In this document: one piece after another, positions 1 through 7,794 of the stretch
Layout: every line of letters begins with the position of its first letter
How positions within the stretch are numbered: position 1 is the stretch's first letter
Assembly: GCF_000060285.1 (NCBI RefSeq)
Contig: NC_008555.1
Location: 1,674,001-1,738,000, forward strand
Direction: 5' to 3'
DNA from: Listeria welshimeri serovar 6b str. SLCC5334
Lineage (GTDB): Bacteria; Bacillota; Bacilli; Lactobacillales; Listeriaceae
DNA length: 64,000 bases
Translations under genes and position numbers: made by a program
Notes under the pieces: model-generated
Database searches by the model: none
What the model was told of the DNA's origin: nothing
What the model saw: only the letters and a program-made list of their open reading frames with translations

Positions 1-980
1 TCTTCCGTTTCTTTTAATGTTTGTTTTGTTCGCTCTAAATGTAAAATATTGGGATAGAATTGGCGCAATTTGCCCATTGGATCAATTAACGCACCTTCAT
101 CCATTAAATTCACTTGAAAGAAATCATTCGGATTCGGCACCAAATTTTCTGTAAGTTCCGCTAGTGTTCCAGAAATTATACGCATATCATGTTTTGGTGT
201 TAGAGAACGTTCTGTCACACTAATAAGTTCTTTTCCTTTTATTTCTACAATCCGCACACTTTTAACATCATTTGCTTCTGAAAATGAATATTTTAAAGGC
301 GAACCACTATAATAGATAGACGGATGGCGGATCGCATGCGGATGGTGCAAGTGACCCAGTGCAGTATAAGTAAAACCATCAAAACAATCTGTAGAAACAC
401 GGTCGACATTCCCAATTGCAAGTTGACGCTCTGAATCACTCGGAATTCCTCCAGAAACAAATGCATGACCAACCAAAATCTGCGCCTTCGTTTGATCCCA
501 TTTGGAACGAATTTGTTTCGTTACAGCTTGCATCGCATCTTCAAAACTACGAATCGTATTATCTGCAAAAACTTCCCGAATAATTGCTGGTTCATGATAA
601 GGGACCAGCCACACTTCCGCATCCATAAAAGGAATCGCTTCAAACTGAGAGGTACATTTTCCTTTCATATATAACTTACTACTTTCATACCACTGGCTAC
701 CGAATGCAAGTCGCTCGGCACTATCATGGTTTCCGCTAATTGCGAATATCGGTATTCCAAGCTCTACATTCCATTTCACTAAAATATCATTTAATACTTT
801 AACCGCATCAGCAGGCGGCACAGCACGGTCATATAAGTCTCCCGCTAAAATTAGTGCATCGACTTGTTCTTCCTCGGCAATCTTCGTTATTTGTGCCAAA
901 ATATATTCTTGTTCCGCAAGTATCGAGATTCCTGATACAATTTTCCCTAAATGTAAATCAGCTGTATGTAAAAATTTCAT
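1..980 (-). CDS. sbcD: Exonuclease SbcD (nuclease subunit), 3' end outside window
   Basis: Mre11/SbcD-type calcineurin-like phosphoesterase, the nuclease subunit that works with the SbcC ATPase on hairpin and protein-blocked DNA ends. Read from the minus strand: the protein begins MKFLHTADLHLGK and shows the metallophosphatase motifs DLH (residue ~8), GDLYD (~47), GNHDS (~83), VGHAF and GHLHHPH. About 326 codons are present and the frame runs off base 1, so the C-terminus is missing; the family is about 370-400 residues. The ATG at 978-980 follows a GAGGAAG SD. sbcC would be expected just outside the window, as in other Firmicutes. The neighbour plsC is divergent. Confidence 0.93.
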   Translation of the reverse strand, partial: MKFLHTADLHLGKIVSGISILAEQEYILAQITKIAEEEQVDALILAGDLYDRAVPPADAVKVLNDILVKWNVELGIPIFAISGNHDSAERLAFGSQWYESSKLYMKGKCTSQFEAIPFMDAEVWLVPYHEPAIIREVFADNTIRSFEDAMQAVTKQIRSKWDQTKAQILVGHAFVSGGIPSDSERQLAIGNVDRVSTDCFDGFTYTALGHLHHPHAIRHPSIYYSGSPLKYSFSEANDVKSVRIVEIKGKELISVTERSLTPKHDMRIISGTLAELTENLVPNPNDFFQVNLMDEGALIDPMGKLRQFYPNILHLERTKQTLKETE

Positions 981-1095
981 TAGCTTCCTCTTTTCTTTTT
1001 CTCGGAGATTATTTATTTTTAATGCAAAACTCATCATTTTTAAGTATACTAGATATAGTTTAAAAAAATAACTAGCAATACTGGGAGTGAAGAAG
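981..1095. other. Divergent sbcD/plsC intergenic region
   Basis: AT-rich spacer between two divergent genes. A TATACT -10-like hexamer lies at about 1043-1048 on the plus strand, without a clear -35. No other element is recognised. Confidence 0.35.
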
Positions 1096-1704
1096 TTGTT
1101 TTATCATTTCGCAAAAAACCTCGTTCATTTTATTTTAATTATTATTGGTGGACGATTTCAAGTACAAAACAAAGAAAAAATTATTGAAGCACCTTATGTT
1201 GTTGTGTCTACGCATACGTCTTGGATTGAAATCTTGTACCTTGGTTTCGCCCTATCACCAACACCAGTGCATTATATGGCCAAACAAGAGCTATTCAAAG
1301 GAAAATTCCTTAACTGGCTAATGACACACCTTAACGCCTTCCCTGTCAATCGTGATAATCCTGGACCAAGTGCCATCAAAGCACCAATCCGGATGCTAAA
1401 ATCTGGCAAAGTAGTTGGGATTTTTCCGAGTGGTACGAGAAAAACAACCAACCTTCATTTAAAACGCGGCGCTGTAACAATCGCTCATAAAGCAAAAGTT
1501 CCTATGTTGCCCGCTGTTTATGATGGACCAAAAACATTTGGAGAGATTTTAAAACGTAAAAAAATCATTATTCGTTTTGGTGATCCAGTATTATTCAATG
1601 ATACCGAACTTGACCAAAAAGAGCTACTAGAAGTTAAGTCTCAAGAATTAATGGCGACATTCGAACAGCTTCAAAATGAAATTAATCAAACAAAAAATAA
1701 ATAA
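1096..1704 (+). CDS. plsC: PlsC-like 1-acylglycerol-3-phosphate acyltransferase
   Basis: About 202 residues, usual for small bacterial LPLAT acyltransferases that acylate lysophosphatidic acid at the membrane. The N-terminus has a hydrophobic stretch (residues ~10-19). The two catalytic blocks are recognisable but atypical: block I reads HTSWIE (His40 to Glu45, HX4E instead of HX4D) and block III reads FPSGTRK instead of FPEGTR. Start: TTG at 1096 lies 8 nt after GGGAG; an in-frame GTG at 1087 overlaps that SD and is less likely. The gene ends in a strong bidirectional terminator. Family assignment is good; the precise acyl acceptor is inferred. Confidence 0.85.
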   Translation: MFYHFAKNLVHFILIIIGGRFQVQNKEKIIEAPYVVVSTHTSWIEILYLGFALSPTPVHYMAKQELFKGKFLNWLMTHLNAFPVNRDNPGPSAIKAPIRMLKSGKVVGIFPSGTRKTTNLHLKRGAVTIAHKAKVPMLPAVYDGPKTFGEILKRKKIIIRFGDPVLFNDTELDQKELLEVKSQELMATFEQLQNEINQTKNK

Positions 1705-1745
1705 AACAAAAGACAGCTTCCGCTCGGGAAGCTGTCTTTTGTTTT
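1703..1745. terminator. Bidirectional terminator, plsC / lipoprotein gene
   Basis: Perfect 19-bp inverted repeat (AAAACAAAAGACAGCTTCC and its complement) with a 4-5 nt loop, T-rich on both sides. It separates two convergent genes. Confidence 0.93.
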
Positions 1746-1746
1746 A

Positions 1747-2262
1747 TCAGGAAGCTGTATCAGTTGTGATGCTTGAAGGATTAAGTCCAGCATCTTTTAA
1801 TACGCCAGCAATTGCTTCATCAGCTTTTGCCATTGCTTCGTCTGCTTTTGTTGTATCACGACCACTAGCTTTAAGTGCATCTGCTTCTAATTTATAAGCA
1901 TCACTTAATTGTTTAACAGCTGCTTTGAAATCATCCTTGTATTTACCAAGGTCTGGTGTTTTTTCACTAGCAAGTGCTTCAGAAACTTTAAGTGCTGATT
2001 CACTAGCTGGTTTTGCAAGAGCTGCAAGGTCTGCTTCAGATGGTTTAGGATCTGCGCCAACTGCTCCTACATAAGCGTTATAATCGCCATTGTTTTCATT
2101 AATAACGTTTACTAAATCCATGTAATAATTTAATACGTTATCTTTATCGCTTGTTGTTTCTTTTTTTGTGTCTTCTTTTTTGTCGGAATTACTAGAACCA
2201 GAACAAGCCGCAAGCGACAATCCTAGTGCTAAAGTTAATACTACTAATAACCATTTCTTCAA
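1747..2262 (-). CDS. Lipoprotein of unknown function
   Basis: 171 residues. The signal peptide ends in lipobox LAAC with Cys20, so it is a lipid-anchored extracellular protein. A Ser/Asp/Lys-rich linker (residues 21-42) follows, then an Ala/Lys/Asp-rich segment that looks largely helical with repeated ADEA/KADEA patterns. It resembles small Listeria/Bacillus lipoproteins of the DUF3829 (YiiG-like) type only loosely; no function is assigned. The TTG start at 2260-2262 lies 8 nt downstream of AGGAGG. It has its own sigma-A-like promoter and a roughly 110-nt leader. Confidence 0.85.
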   Translation of the reverse strand: MKKWLLVVLTLALGLSLAACSGSSNSDKKEDTKKETTSDKDNVLNYYMDLVNVINENNGDYNAYVGAVGADPKPSEADLAALAKPASESALKVSEALASEKTPDLGKYKDDFKAAVKQLSDAYKLEADALKASGRDTTKADEAMAKADEAIAGVLKDAGLNPSSITTDTAS

Positions 2263-2374
2263 GTTAATGTCCTCCTTTTTTTCAAGCCAAACTCGGAAGC
2301 CCTTTTGTAACTGGCCGCGTCAGTCTCGGATATGCTTCACCCATCCGGCAAGTAACATTACTCACGATGTAACA
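2263..2374 (-). promoter_or_regulatory. Potentially structured 5' leader of the lipoprotein gene
   Basis: Between the promoter at 2381-2410 and the start codon is about 110 nt of comparatively GC-rich RNA. It contains a CGGAT/ATCCG hairpin and a longer imperfect pairing (GTTACTTGCCG with CGGCCAGTTAC, 9 of 11). It also carries two direct copies of AATGTTAC. I do not recognise a known riboswitch class, so function is unassigned. Confidence 0.35.
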
Positions 2375-2380
2375 TTATTC

Positions 2381-2410
2381 ATTATAAGCTATTCGCACGG
2401 CATTTTTCAA
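2381..2410 (-). promoter_or_regulatory. Sigma-A-type promoter for the lipoprotein gene
   Basis: Minus strand: TTGAAA, 18-nt spacer, TATAAT. Confidence 0.65.
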
Positions 2411-2435
2411 GCTGTTTTAGAAAATGCTTTCACTA

Positions 2436-2924
2436 TTATTCATACTCGCCACTAACTTCTACTTTACTTAGCTCTTTTTCCGTATTTTTATATTGGAAAT
2501 ACATCACGATGCGCCAAGGTACAATCATTGCAAATGCCATTATCCAGAACATCCCAGATAACTCTCCCACTTCTAAACTACCACTAATCCAGTACTTAAT
2601 GAAAATTCTAATGAGTAAAAGTCCCATCAAAATAACTGGAAAAGCTTTTGTACGCTTAATAAATACATATTGATGTCGAACTTCAAATTTCGTTGTCCAA
2701 ATCAAAATAATAGAAAATACAAGTCCCATAGCAACCGCTTCTAAAATATCAACTAACGAAACACGGAAAAAAGGAATAACAAACATAAGTGCGCCTGTTG
2801 ACATCATAATTGGTGGTATGATAATCCCTTTCACACTTGCTGGGCGCTTCGATGCTTTCATTCTTATCATGATAATTCCAGCTCCAAAAACAAGTGTAAT
2901 GATAATTGAAATGATTAATGACAC
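2436..2924 (-). CDS. CcdC-family membrane protein
   Basis: 162 residues with about four to five membrane helices (roughly 2-20, 35-53, 60-78, 95-110, 122-140). Length and pattern match CcdC/YneJ (DUF1453 type), named for linkage to cytochrome c maturation genes in B. subtilis, although a role in cytochrome assembly has not been clear. The GTG start at 2924 lies 8-9 nt after GGGGGAA. It follows the bmrCD-like pair in the same direction with an 80-nt gap containing a TATAAT hexamer (2967-2972), so it may be transcribed on its own. No functional partner lies nearby. Confidence 0.75.
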   Translation of the reverse strand: MSLIISIIITLVFGAGIIMIRMKASKRPASVKGIIIPPIMMSTGALMFVIPFFRVSLVDILEAVAMGLVFSIILIWTTKFEVRHQYVFIKRTKAFPVILMGLLLIRIFIKYWISGSLEVGELSGMFWIMAFAMIVPWRIVMYFQYKNTEKELSKVEVSGEYE

Positions 2925-3004
2925 GTTTAATTCCCCCTACTAATCTGCTGTAACACTTCGCTCCTCATTATATTCCTTTTACCGTTTGAAATAAAATTCT
3001 CTGC

Positions 3005-4810
3005 TTAAAGTGCTTCGTCTAAATCCATTCCACTATTTTGTAATTGATACATCGAATGGTACACTCCTTGTTCTGCAATTAAAGTGTCATGTGTCCCACG
3101 CTCAATGATTCTTCCTTTGGATAAAACTAAAATTAAATCGGCATCCTTAATTGTCGAAAGTCGATGCGCAATCGCAATCGTCGTGCGTCCTTCCCTCATC
3201 CGTTTTAACCCCGTTTGAATCAAGCTTTCCGTTTCTGTATCAATATTCGCAGTCGCTTCATCTAATACAAGAATTTGTGGATTTGTGACCACTGTTCTAG
3301 CAAAAGAAATCAGCTGTCTTTGTCCACTTGAAAAGGAAGCCCCGCGTTCAATAACTTTATGCTGATACTGATCTGATAAAGTTTGAATAAAACCATCTGC
3401 TTGAACAAATTTCGCGGCATCTACAATTTGTTCATCAGTAATGTTTTTATCATAGAGACGAATATTTGTATTAATATCGCCATAAAACATAAAACTATCT
3501 TGTAAAACAAGTCCTGTTTTCTTACGTAATTCAGCAATTTCATGTGACTTAATTGACTTTCCATCAATTAAAATATCTCCGCGTTCAAATTCATAAAATC
3601 GCATCATTAAATTAATAATCGAGCTTTTACCACTCCCGGTGTGACCGACAAGTGCTACAGTTTGCCCTGGTTCCGCCGTAAAGCTAATATTTTTAAGGAC
3701 ATCACGCCCACCTTCATAAGCAAAAGAAACATCTTTAAATTCAATTTTAGCACGAGTGATTTTCGCCTCTGGATCGTTTAATTGGGCTGGTACTTCTTCT
3801 GTTTCATCCATAATGCGAAATACTCTTGAGGCAGCCGTAATCGCTTCTTGATACATTGCGAGTCGTTCCATTACATTATAAATTGCTTCTAAAAAACGGT
3901 CAAAATAACTAATGAACGCATAAATGGTACCAATCGCAACTGGTCCAATTAAAGATTCCGCACCGAAAAAGCTAAGAATAATCACAACGGCTAACGCATA
4001 AATCAAGTCAATTGCTGGGCCAAGTAATAAGGCATTAAATTTAATGTTTTTCATACCAACATCGTAATAATCTTTATTAATTTTCTCAAATTCTTTGACT
4101 AAACGACGCTCTTGATTGAATTGTTGTACAATGGACATTCCAGAGATAGATTCAGCAATTTTTGCGTTTAATTGGCTTAATTTTTCTCGTCTTGCCCGGT
4201 AGAACTGTGAACTATATTTCCGATAAACAAAAATAATAAAAACAATAAGCGGAAATAAAAGCAAACTATAAAGGGCCAATTGAACATTGAGAGCAAACAT
4301 CGCCGCATAAATACCAACCAGCATAAACAAACTTTGAATCGCTGTTGAAAGTACGTTAATGAACATATCTTTCACAGCTTCTGTATCATTTGTTACACGC
4401 GAAACGATACTTCCGGCAGGCGTTTTATCAAAATAACGCATACCTAGTGAATGAAGTTTGGTAAAAATATCAATCCGCATTTGTTGGACTATTTCAAGCG
4501 CAATTTTTTGGAAATAAAGCAATTGGAAATACCAAACAATAGATTTCCCAATCGTTAGCCCAAGATAGCCCGCTCCAAGAATGAGCAAAGCTTTCATTTC
4601 CAAATTCATTGGCGTTAAATAATCATCCAAAAATATTTTAATCAAAATTGGTGCGAACACATCTGCAAGCGTCACAAGAAGAACGAGCACCCCAGTCCAA
4701 ATCAAACTTGGAATATGATATTTTGTATAGCTAAGCATTCTTTTTAATACTTCACGATGTTCTTTACCGGACATCACTAACATTTCATCTTGCTCATTCA
4801 TTGCTTCCAT
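3005..4810 (-). CDS. bmrD: ABC multidrug exporter half-transporter, BmrD-like subunit
   Basis: 601 residues: six-helix type-1 exporter membrane domain (~40-330) followed by an ATPase domain. Walker A is GHTGSGKSS and Walker B is LVLDEA with the catalytic Glu present. The ABC signature reads FSSGQ instead of LSGGQ. This is the asymmetry expected of a heterodimeric exporter in which the partner carries the other half of the degenerate ATP site. Start ATG 4810 is 8 nt downstream of GGGGG, inside the 3' end of the upstream gene (17-nt overlap), so translation is probably coupled. The related B. subtilis BmrCD exports Hoechst 33342, doxorubicin and other drugs; substrates here are inferred only. 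It is shorter than B. subtilis BmrD (~670). Confidence 0.85.
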   Translation of the reverse strand: MEAMNEQDEMLVMSGKEHREVLKRMLSYTKYHIPSLIWTGVLVLLVTLADVFAPILIKIFLDDYLTPMNLEMKALLILGAGYLGLTIGKSIVWYFQLLYFQKIALEIVQQMRIDIFTKLHSLGMRYFDKTPAGSIVSRVTNDTEAVKDMFINVLSTAIQSLFMLVGIYAAMFALNVQLALYSLLLFPLIVFIIFVYRKYSSQFYRARREKLSQLNAKIAESISGMSIVQQFNQERRLVKEFEKINKDYYDVGMKNIKFNALLLGPAIDLIYALAVVIILSFFGAESLIGPVAIGTIYAFISYFDRFLEAIYNVMERLAMYQEAITAASRVFRIMDETEEVPAQLNDPEAKITRAKIEFKDVSFAYEGGRDVLKNISFTAEPGQTVALVGHTGSGKSSIINLMMRFYEFERGDILIDGKSIKSHEIAELRKKTGLVLQDSFMFYGDINTNIRLYDKNITDEQIVDAAKFVQADGFIQTLSDQYQHKVIERGASFSSGQRQLISFARTVVTNPQILVLDEATANIDTETESLIQTGLKRMREGRTTIAIAHRLSTIKDADLILVLSKGRIIERGTHDTLIAEQGVYHSMYQLQNSGMDLDEAL

Positions 4811-6563
4811 CTGCTGCACCCCCTTCTTCCAAAGCTTCCTCTAGTTGTTGCTCACGGAACATTTCCGCATACCAACCATCTAGTGTCATTAACTCATTAT
4901 GCGTCCCTCGTTCCACAACTCTCCCTTTATCAATAACAATAATCAAGTTAGCATGTTCCACAGAACTGAGTCGGTGCGCGCTAATGATTGTTGTTTTATC
5001 AGAACGATTTTCTTTTAAGTTAGATAAAATCTGTTCTTCTGTTTTAGCATCTACCGCCGAAAGTGCATCATCCAAAATAAGCAATTCTGGATTCATAATT
5101 AAGGCACGTGCAATTGCAAGACGCTGTTTCTGTCCACCAGAAAGCGAAACTCCACGCTCCCCAACGACTGTGTCATAGCCATTTTCAAAACCAAGAATAT
5201 CTTCATCAACTGATACCAGTTGCGCGATTTTGCTTACTTCTTCTTGCGACGCATCTGGTTTCCCAAAACGAATATTATCCCGCACGGTTGTTGAAAATAA
5301 AAATTGATCTTGTGGTACATAACCAATTGCTTCTCTTAATGCTCGAACAGTATAATCTTGAATTTTTATATCAGTAAAAGTAATTTCGCCATCATACGAA
5401 TCATATTCACGCATTAATAGTTTGAGCAGCGACGTTTTCCCTGAACCAGTTCGTCCCACAATACCAAGTGTTTCTCCAGATTTTAAATCAAAATCAATAT
5501 TAGACAAAACTGGCTCACTTTCATCAGGATAAGTAAAAGCGTTAATTTTCACTTGCAAATTACCTTCCGGAACAACATCAATCGCATCTTCTTGATCAAG
5601 GATATCTTCTTTTTCTGCAAGTAAATGTTGGACACGATCATAAGAGGCGTTCCCGCGCTGAATAATATTGTATAAGAATCCAAATGCTAGCATCGGCCAA
5701 ATTAATAAGAATAAATAATTCGAAAAGGCAATTACTTGTCCAATTGTCAATTCTCCATCCACCACAAATTTTGCGCCAAATCCTAAAGAAAGTACAAATG
5801 AAATTCCTACAATAATGGAAATCATCGGATCAAACATTGCATCCACTTTCGCAACAGAAATATTTTTTTGAACGACTCCTTTTGTTTGTTTAGCAAAATC
5901 TTGAATATCTTCTTTTTCCTGACCAAATGTTCGTGTAACTTTTATACCTGAGATACTTTCTTGAGTTTTATCATTTAACATGGAAAAAGCTGCTTGCGCC
6001 CCGTGGAATCGGTCATGTAGTTTTTTCCCTAGAATCGAACTTCCAAGTACCATAAACGGCATTGGAAGTAAGGCAATTAAGGTTAGACGCCAATCAATAG
6101 TAATCGCCATCGTTGCAATCACTGTTCCTCCAGTTAAAACCGAATCCGATAACGTCAAAACACCGATTCCAGCTACTTGTTGAATAGCAGTAATATCATT
6201 TGTTGCATGTGCCATTAAATCTCCCGTCCGATAACGTTGAAAGAAAAATGGCGACATCTTCGTAAAATGTTCAAATAATCGTAAACGTAATGTCCGTTGT
6301 AATTTGTTATCAGAACCAAAAATTAACATCCGCCAAACATAGCGACCACCATAAGCGAGAACAGCAGCCACGACTAGAATAACCATCCATTTAATCAATT
6401 TATCTTTTGTCAGTGAGTCGTTCGTCACCGCATCCACCGTAAAGCCAATTATCTGCGGCGGAACTAACTGCAAAAGCGCAATTGTAAATAGAATTGTTAC
6501 CCCAAACGCATAAGATTTCCAATTTTCTTTAAAAAACCAACTTAATGCTTTAAAAATTTTCAA
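4794..6563 (-). CDS. bmrC: ABC multidrug exporter half-transporter, BmrC-like subunit
   Basis: 589 residues from TTG 6563, which lies 8 nt after AAGGGAGGG; a longer frame reaching back to 6629 would start inside a terminator hairpin and is rejected. Six-helix exporter domain, then Walker A GRTGSGKTS, intact signature LSGGQKQR and Walker B LILDDALSAVD. Asp replaces the catalytic Glu after Walker B, exactly as remembered for B. subtilis BmrC, and the C-terminal sequence is also close to BmrC. Together with the downstream subunit it should form an asymmetric drug exporter in the membrane. It is the first structural gene after a leader ORF and attenuator. Confidence 0.88.
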   Translation of the reverse strand: MKIFKALSWFFKENWKSYAFGVTILFTIALLQLVPPQIIGFTVDAVTNDSLTKDKLIKWMVILVVAAVLAYGGRYVWRMLIFGSDNKLQRTLRLRLFEHFTKMSPFFFQRYRTGDLMAHATNDITAIQQVAGIGVLTLSDSVLTGGTVIATMAITIDWRLTLIALLPMPFMVLGSSILGKKLHDRFHGAQAAFSMLNDKTQESISGIKVTRTFGQEKEDIQDFAKQTKGVVQKNISVAKVDAMFDPMISIIVGISFVLSLGFGAKFVVDGELTIGQVIAFSNYLFLLIWPMLAFGFLYNIIQRGNASYDRVQHLLAEKEDILDQEDAIDVVPEGNLQVKINAFTYPDESEPVLSNIDFDLKSGETLGIVGRTGSGKTSLLKLLMREYDSYDGEITFTDIKIQDYTVRALREAIGYVPQDQFLFSTTVRDNIRFGKPDASQEEVSKIAQLVSVDEDILGFENGYDTVVGERGVSLSGGQKQRLAIARALIMNPELLILDDALSAVDAKTEEQILSNLKENRSDKTTIISAHRLSSVEHANLIIVIDKGRVVERGTHNELMTLDGWYAEMFREQQLEEALEEGGAADGSNE

Positions 6564-6605
6564 ACAATGATCCCTCCCTTTTTTCCTTAAATTTGGACAA
6601 ATAAA

Positions 6606-6633
6606 AATAATGGACCTCTTTCTGCCCATTATT
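6606..6633 (-). terminator. Attenuator terminator between leader ORF and bmrC-like gene
   Basis: Minus strand: AATAATGGGC, 8-nt loop, GTCCATTATT, then TTTTATTT. Ten pairs including one G-U. It sits 43 nt upstream of the bmrC-like start and 51 nt after the leader ORF stop, as expected for transcription attenuation. Confidence 0.7.
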
Positions 6634-6684
6634 ACCCGAAAAAATATAATTATTTGTCACCACTTTGTATAAAATAAAACCAAA

Positions 6685-6783
6685 TTAAAGGAGAGCTCCC
6701 TTGTTCCTGAAATGGTCCGGTGAGATAAATTCTATTTTTAAGCGCAATAATGTCTTGTTTGAAGCCGTAATATAATTATTCAT
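6685..6783 (-). CDS. 32-residue leader peptide (BmrB-like position)
   Basis: Small ORF starting MNNYITASNKTLLRLK. ATG 6783 is preceded by GGAGGA with an ideal 7-nt spacing. It ends at TAA 6685, upstream of a terminator hairpin and the ABC exporter genes. No signal peptide or membrane segment is evident; it is Asn/Leu/Lys-rich. In B. subtilis the exporter pair bmrCD is preceded by the small ORF bmrB, whose translation controls read-through when ribosomes stall on antibiotics. The same logic is inferred here from position, SD quality and the hairpin; the peptide sequence itself is not recognised. Confidence 0.65.
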   Translation of the reverse strand: MNNYITASNKTLLRLKIEFISPDHFRNKGALL

Positions 6784-6820
6784 CGTCCATTCCTCCTTTG
6801 TTTTATTATGCAACGTTATT

Positions 6821-6849
6821 AGTTTAACCGATTTTTTTTGAAAGCGCAA
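6821..6849 (-). promoter_or_regulatory. Promoter of the leader ORF-bmrCD-like operon
   Basis: Minus strand: TTGCGC, 17-nt spacer with an A8 run, TAAACT. The predicted start lies about 20 nt before the SD of the leader ORF. Confidence 0.7.
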
Positions 6850-6903
6850 CAAATAATTGCAAATTGTTTAAAAATTAATTTTATTAGCTTTCAAGTAGTT
6901 TTA

Positions 6904-7095
6904 TCATTCCAGTTTAGTTTTTAGTCCTCTGATGATTACTTTTACTAACCAAATAATGAACAGAAACAAACAACTAATGATAGATGTCATCAAAAATGTC
7001 CTTAACATTATTTGAATATTTAATTCTGTTGCTTGCATGATGAAAAAACCATAAAGCAATACAAAAAATGACAATCCTAACCAAATTTTTTTCAT
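6904..7095 (-). CDS. Small two-helix membrane protein (63 aa)
   Basis: 63 residues, two hydrophobic segments (~5-20 and ~34-54) and a basic C-terminal tail. ATG 7095 follows GGGAG with 6-nt spacing; a longer frame upstream would run through a palindrome and is not used. It is the last gene of a likely three-gene unit: secreted protease, membrane-anchored exported protein, this protein. The gap to the preceding gene is 71 nt and contains a 27-bp palindrome. Function unknown; size and placement recall immunity or accessory proteins, which is inference only. Confidence 0.6.
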   Translation of the reverse strand: MKKIWLGLSFFVLLYGFFIMQATELNIQIMLRTFLMTSIISCLFLFIIWLVKVIIRGLKTKLE

Positions 7096-7117
7096 TTCAA
7101 TACTCCCTTTTTTAAAA

Positions 7118-7144
7118 CATAACGGTATTTGAAATATCGTTATG
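7118..7144. repeat. 27-bp near-perfect palindrome between accessory genes
   Basis: Arms CATAACGGTATTT and AAATATCGTTATG around a central G, with one mismatch (a wobble pair in RNA). It lies between the 203-aa and 63-aa genes, with only a short T4 run after it on the minus strand. It could be an operator, a processing or stabilising hairpin, or a weak attenuator. Confidence 0.6.
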
Positions 7145-7166
7145 TTTCTTAAAATCATTGATTGTT

Positions 7167-7778
7167 TTATTCGGTGGCTTGATTTTCCACTGCTTTTTCA
7201 TAGGTATCAAACTCTTCTGTTTGAGCAACTGCTTTTTCACTATCCATATTTTTTGTTTTTTCATCAAAAGATATCGTGGAATTCGCACCCGAAACTAATA
7301 AAGAGCCATCATCTTGTTTATACGCAGTAAAAATATAAACCTCACCAACTATCGGAAGTTGATCATCTTCAAAAACATCATAGGCAGATCCATCTTCACG
7401 AATCCCTCCCTGCTTCTCCAGTGAAATTTCTTTATTTGTTTCTAATTCATTTTTTAAATTAGAAATAACTTCTATTTTATATTGTGTATAAGCTTCTCCA
7501 ATATATTCGATAGAGCCATTTTCTTGTTCCATTGGGGTTTTATTTTTATAGATTGTTTCCGTTTCTTTCTTTACTTTCGCCACAAAAACATAATCTGCAT
7601 CTGCTACTACTTCATTTGGATTGTCTACATCTAATGTATAATCAGAATGAATTGCATATGTTGGAATCTCCTTTTTTTGAGCTTCTGGTTTGTCTGTATA
7701 TAGATTGATAGCTAATAAACTACCAAGGCCTAGAATTGCTATTGTTCCACCAATAACTCCCATTGTCATTTTTTTCAT
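7167..7778 (-). CDS. Exported, N-terminally anchored protein of unknown function (203 aa)
   Basis: 203 residues with an N-terminal hydrophobic segment (~7-26) that is either an anchor or an uncleaved signal, followed by an acidic, soluble extracellular part. The segment ADADYVFVAKVKKE and the later QYKIEVISNLKN are echoed in the lipoprotein at 10496-11044, so the two appear to be paralogues. It follows the secreted protease gene after 16 nt, so the two are very likely co-transcribed. The product could bind, inhibit or anchor the protease, but nothing in the sequence proves this. ATG 7778 is preceded by AAGGGG. Confidence 0.72.
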   Translation of the reverse strand: MKKMTMGVIGGTIAILGLGSLLAINLYTDKPEAQKKEIPTYAIHSDYTLDVDNPNEVVADADYVFVAKVKKETETIYKNKTPMEQENGSIEYIGEAYTQYKIEVISNLKNELETNKEISLEKQGGIREDGSAYDVFEDDQLPIVGEVYIFTAYKQDDGSLLVSGANSTISFDEKTKNMDSEKAVAQTEEFDTYEKAVENQATE

Positions 7779-7794
7779 GTTAAGTACCCCTTAA

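Noticed and set aside
465-1063. Two ~69-codon plus-strand frames opposite sbcD
   Set aside because: Shadows of the sbcD coding frame with no SD and no recognisable product.
6564-6629. Longer N-terminus for the bmrC-like gene (start at 6629)
   Set aside because: It would begin inside the attenuator stem; TTG 6563 has an excellent SD and matches the BmrC N-terminus.
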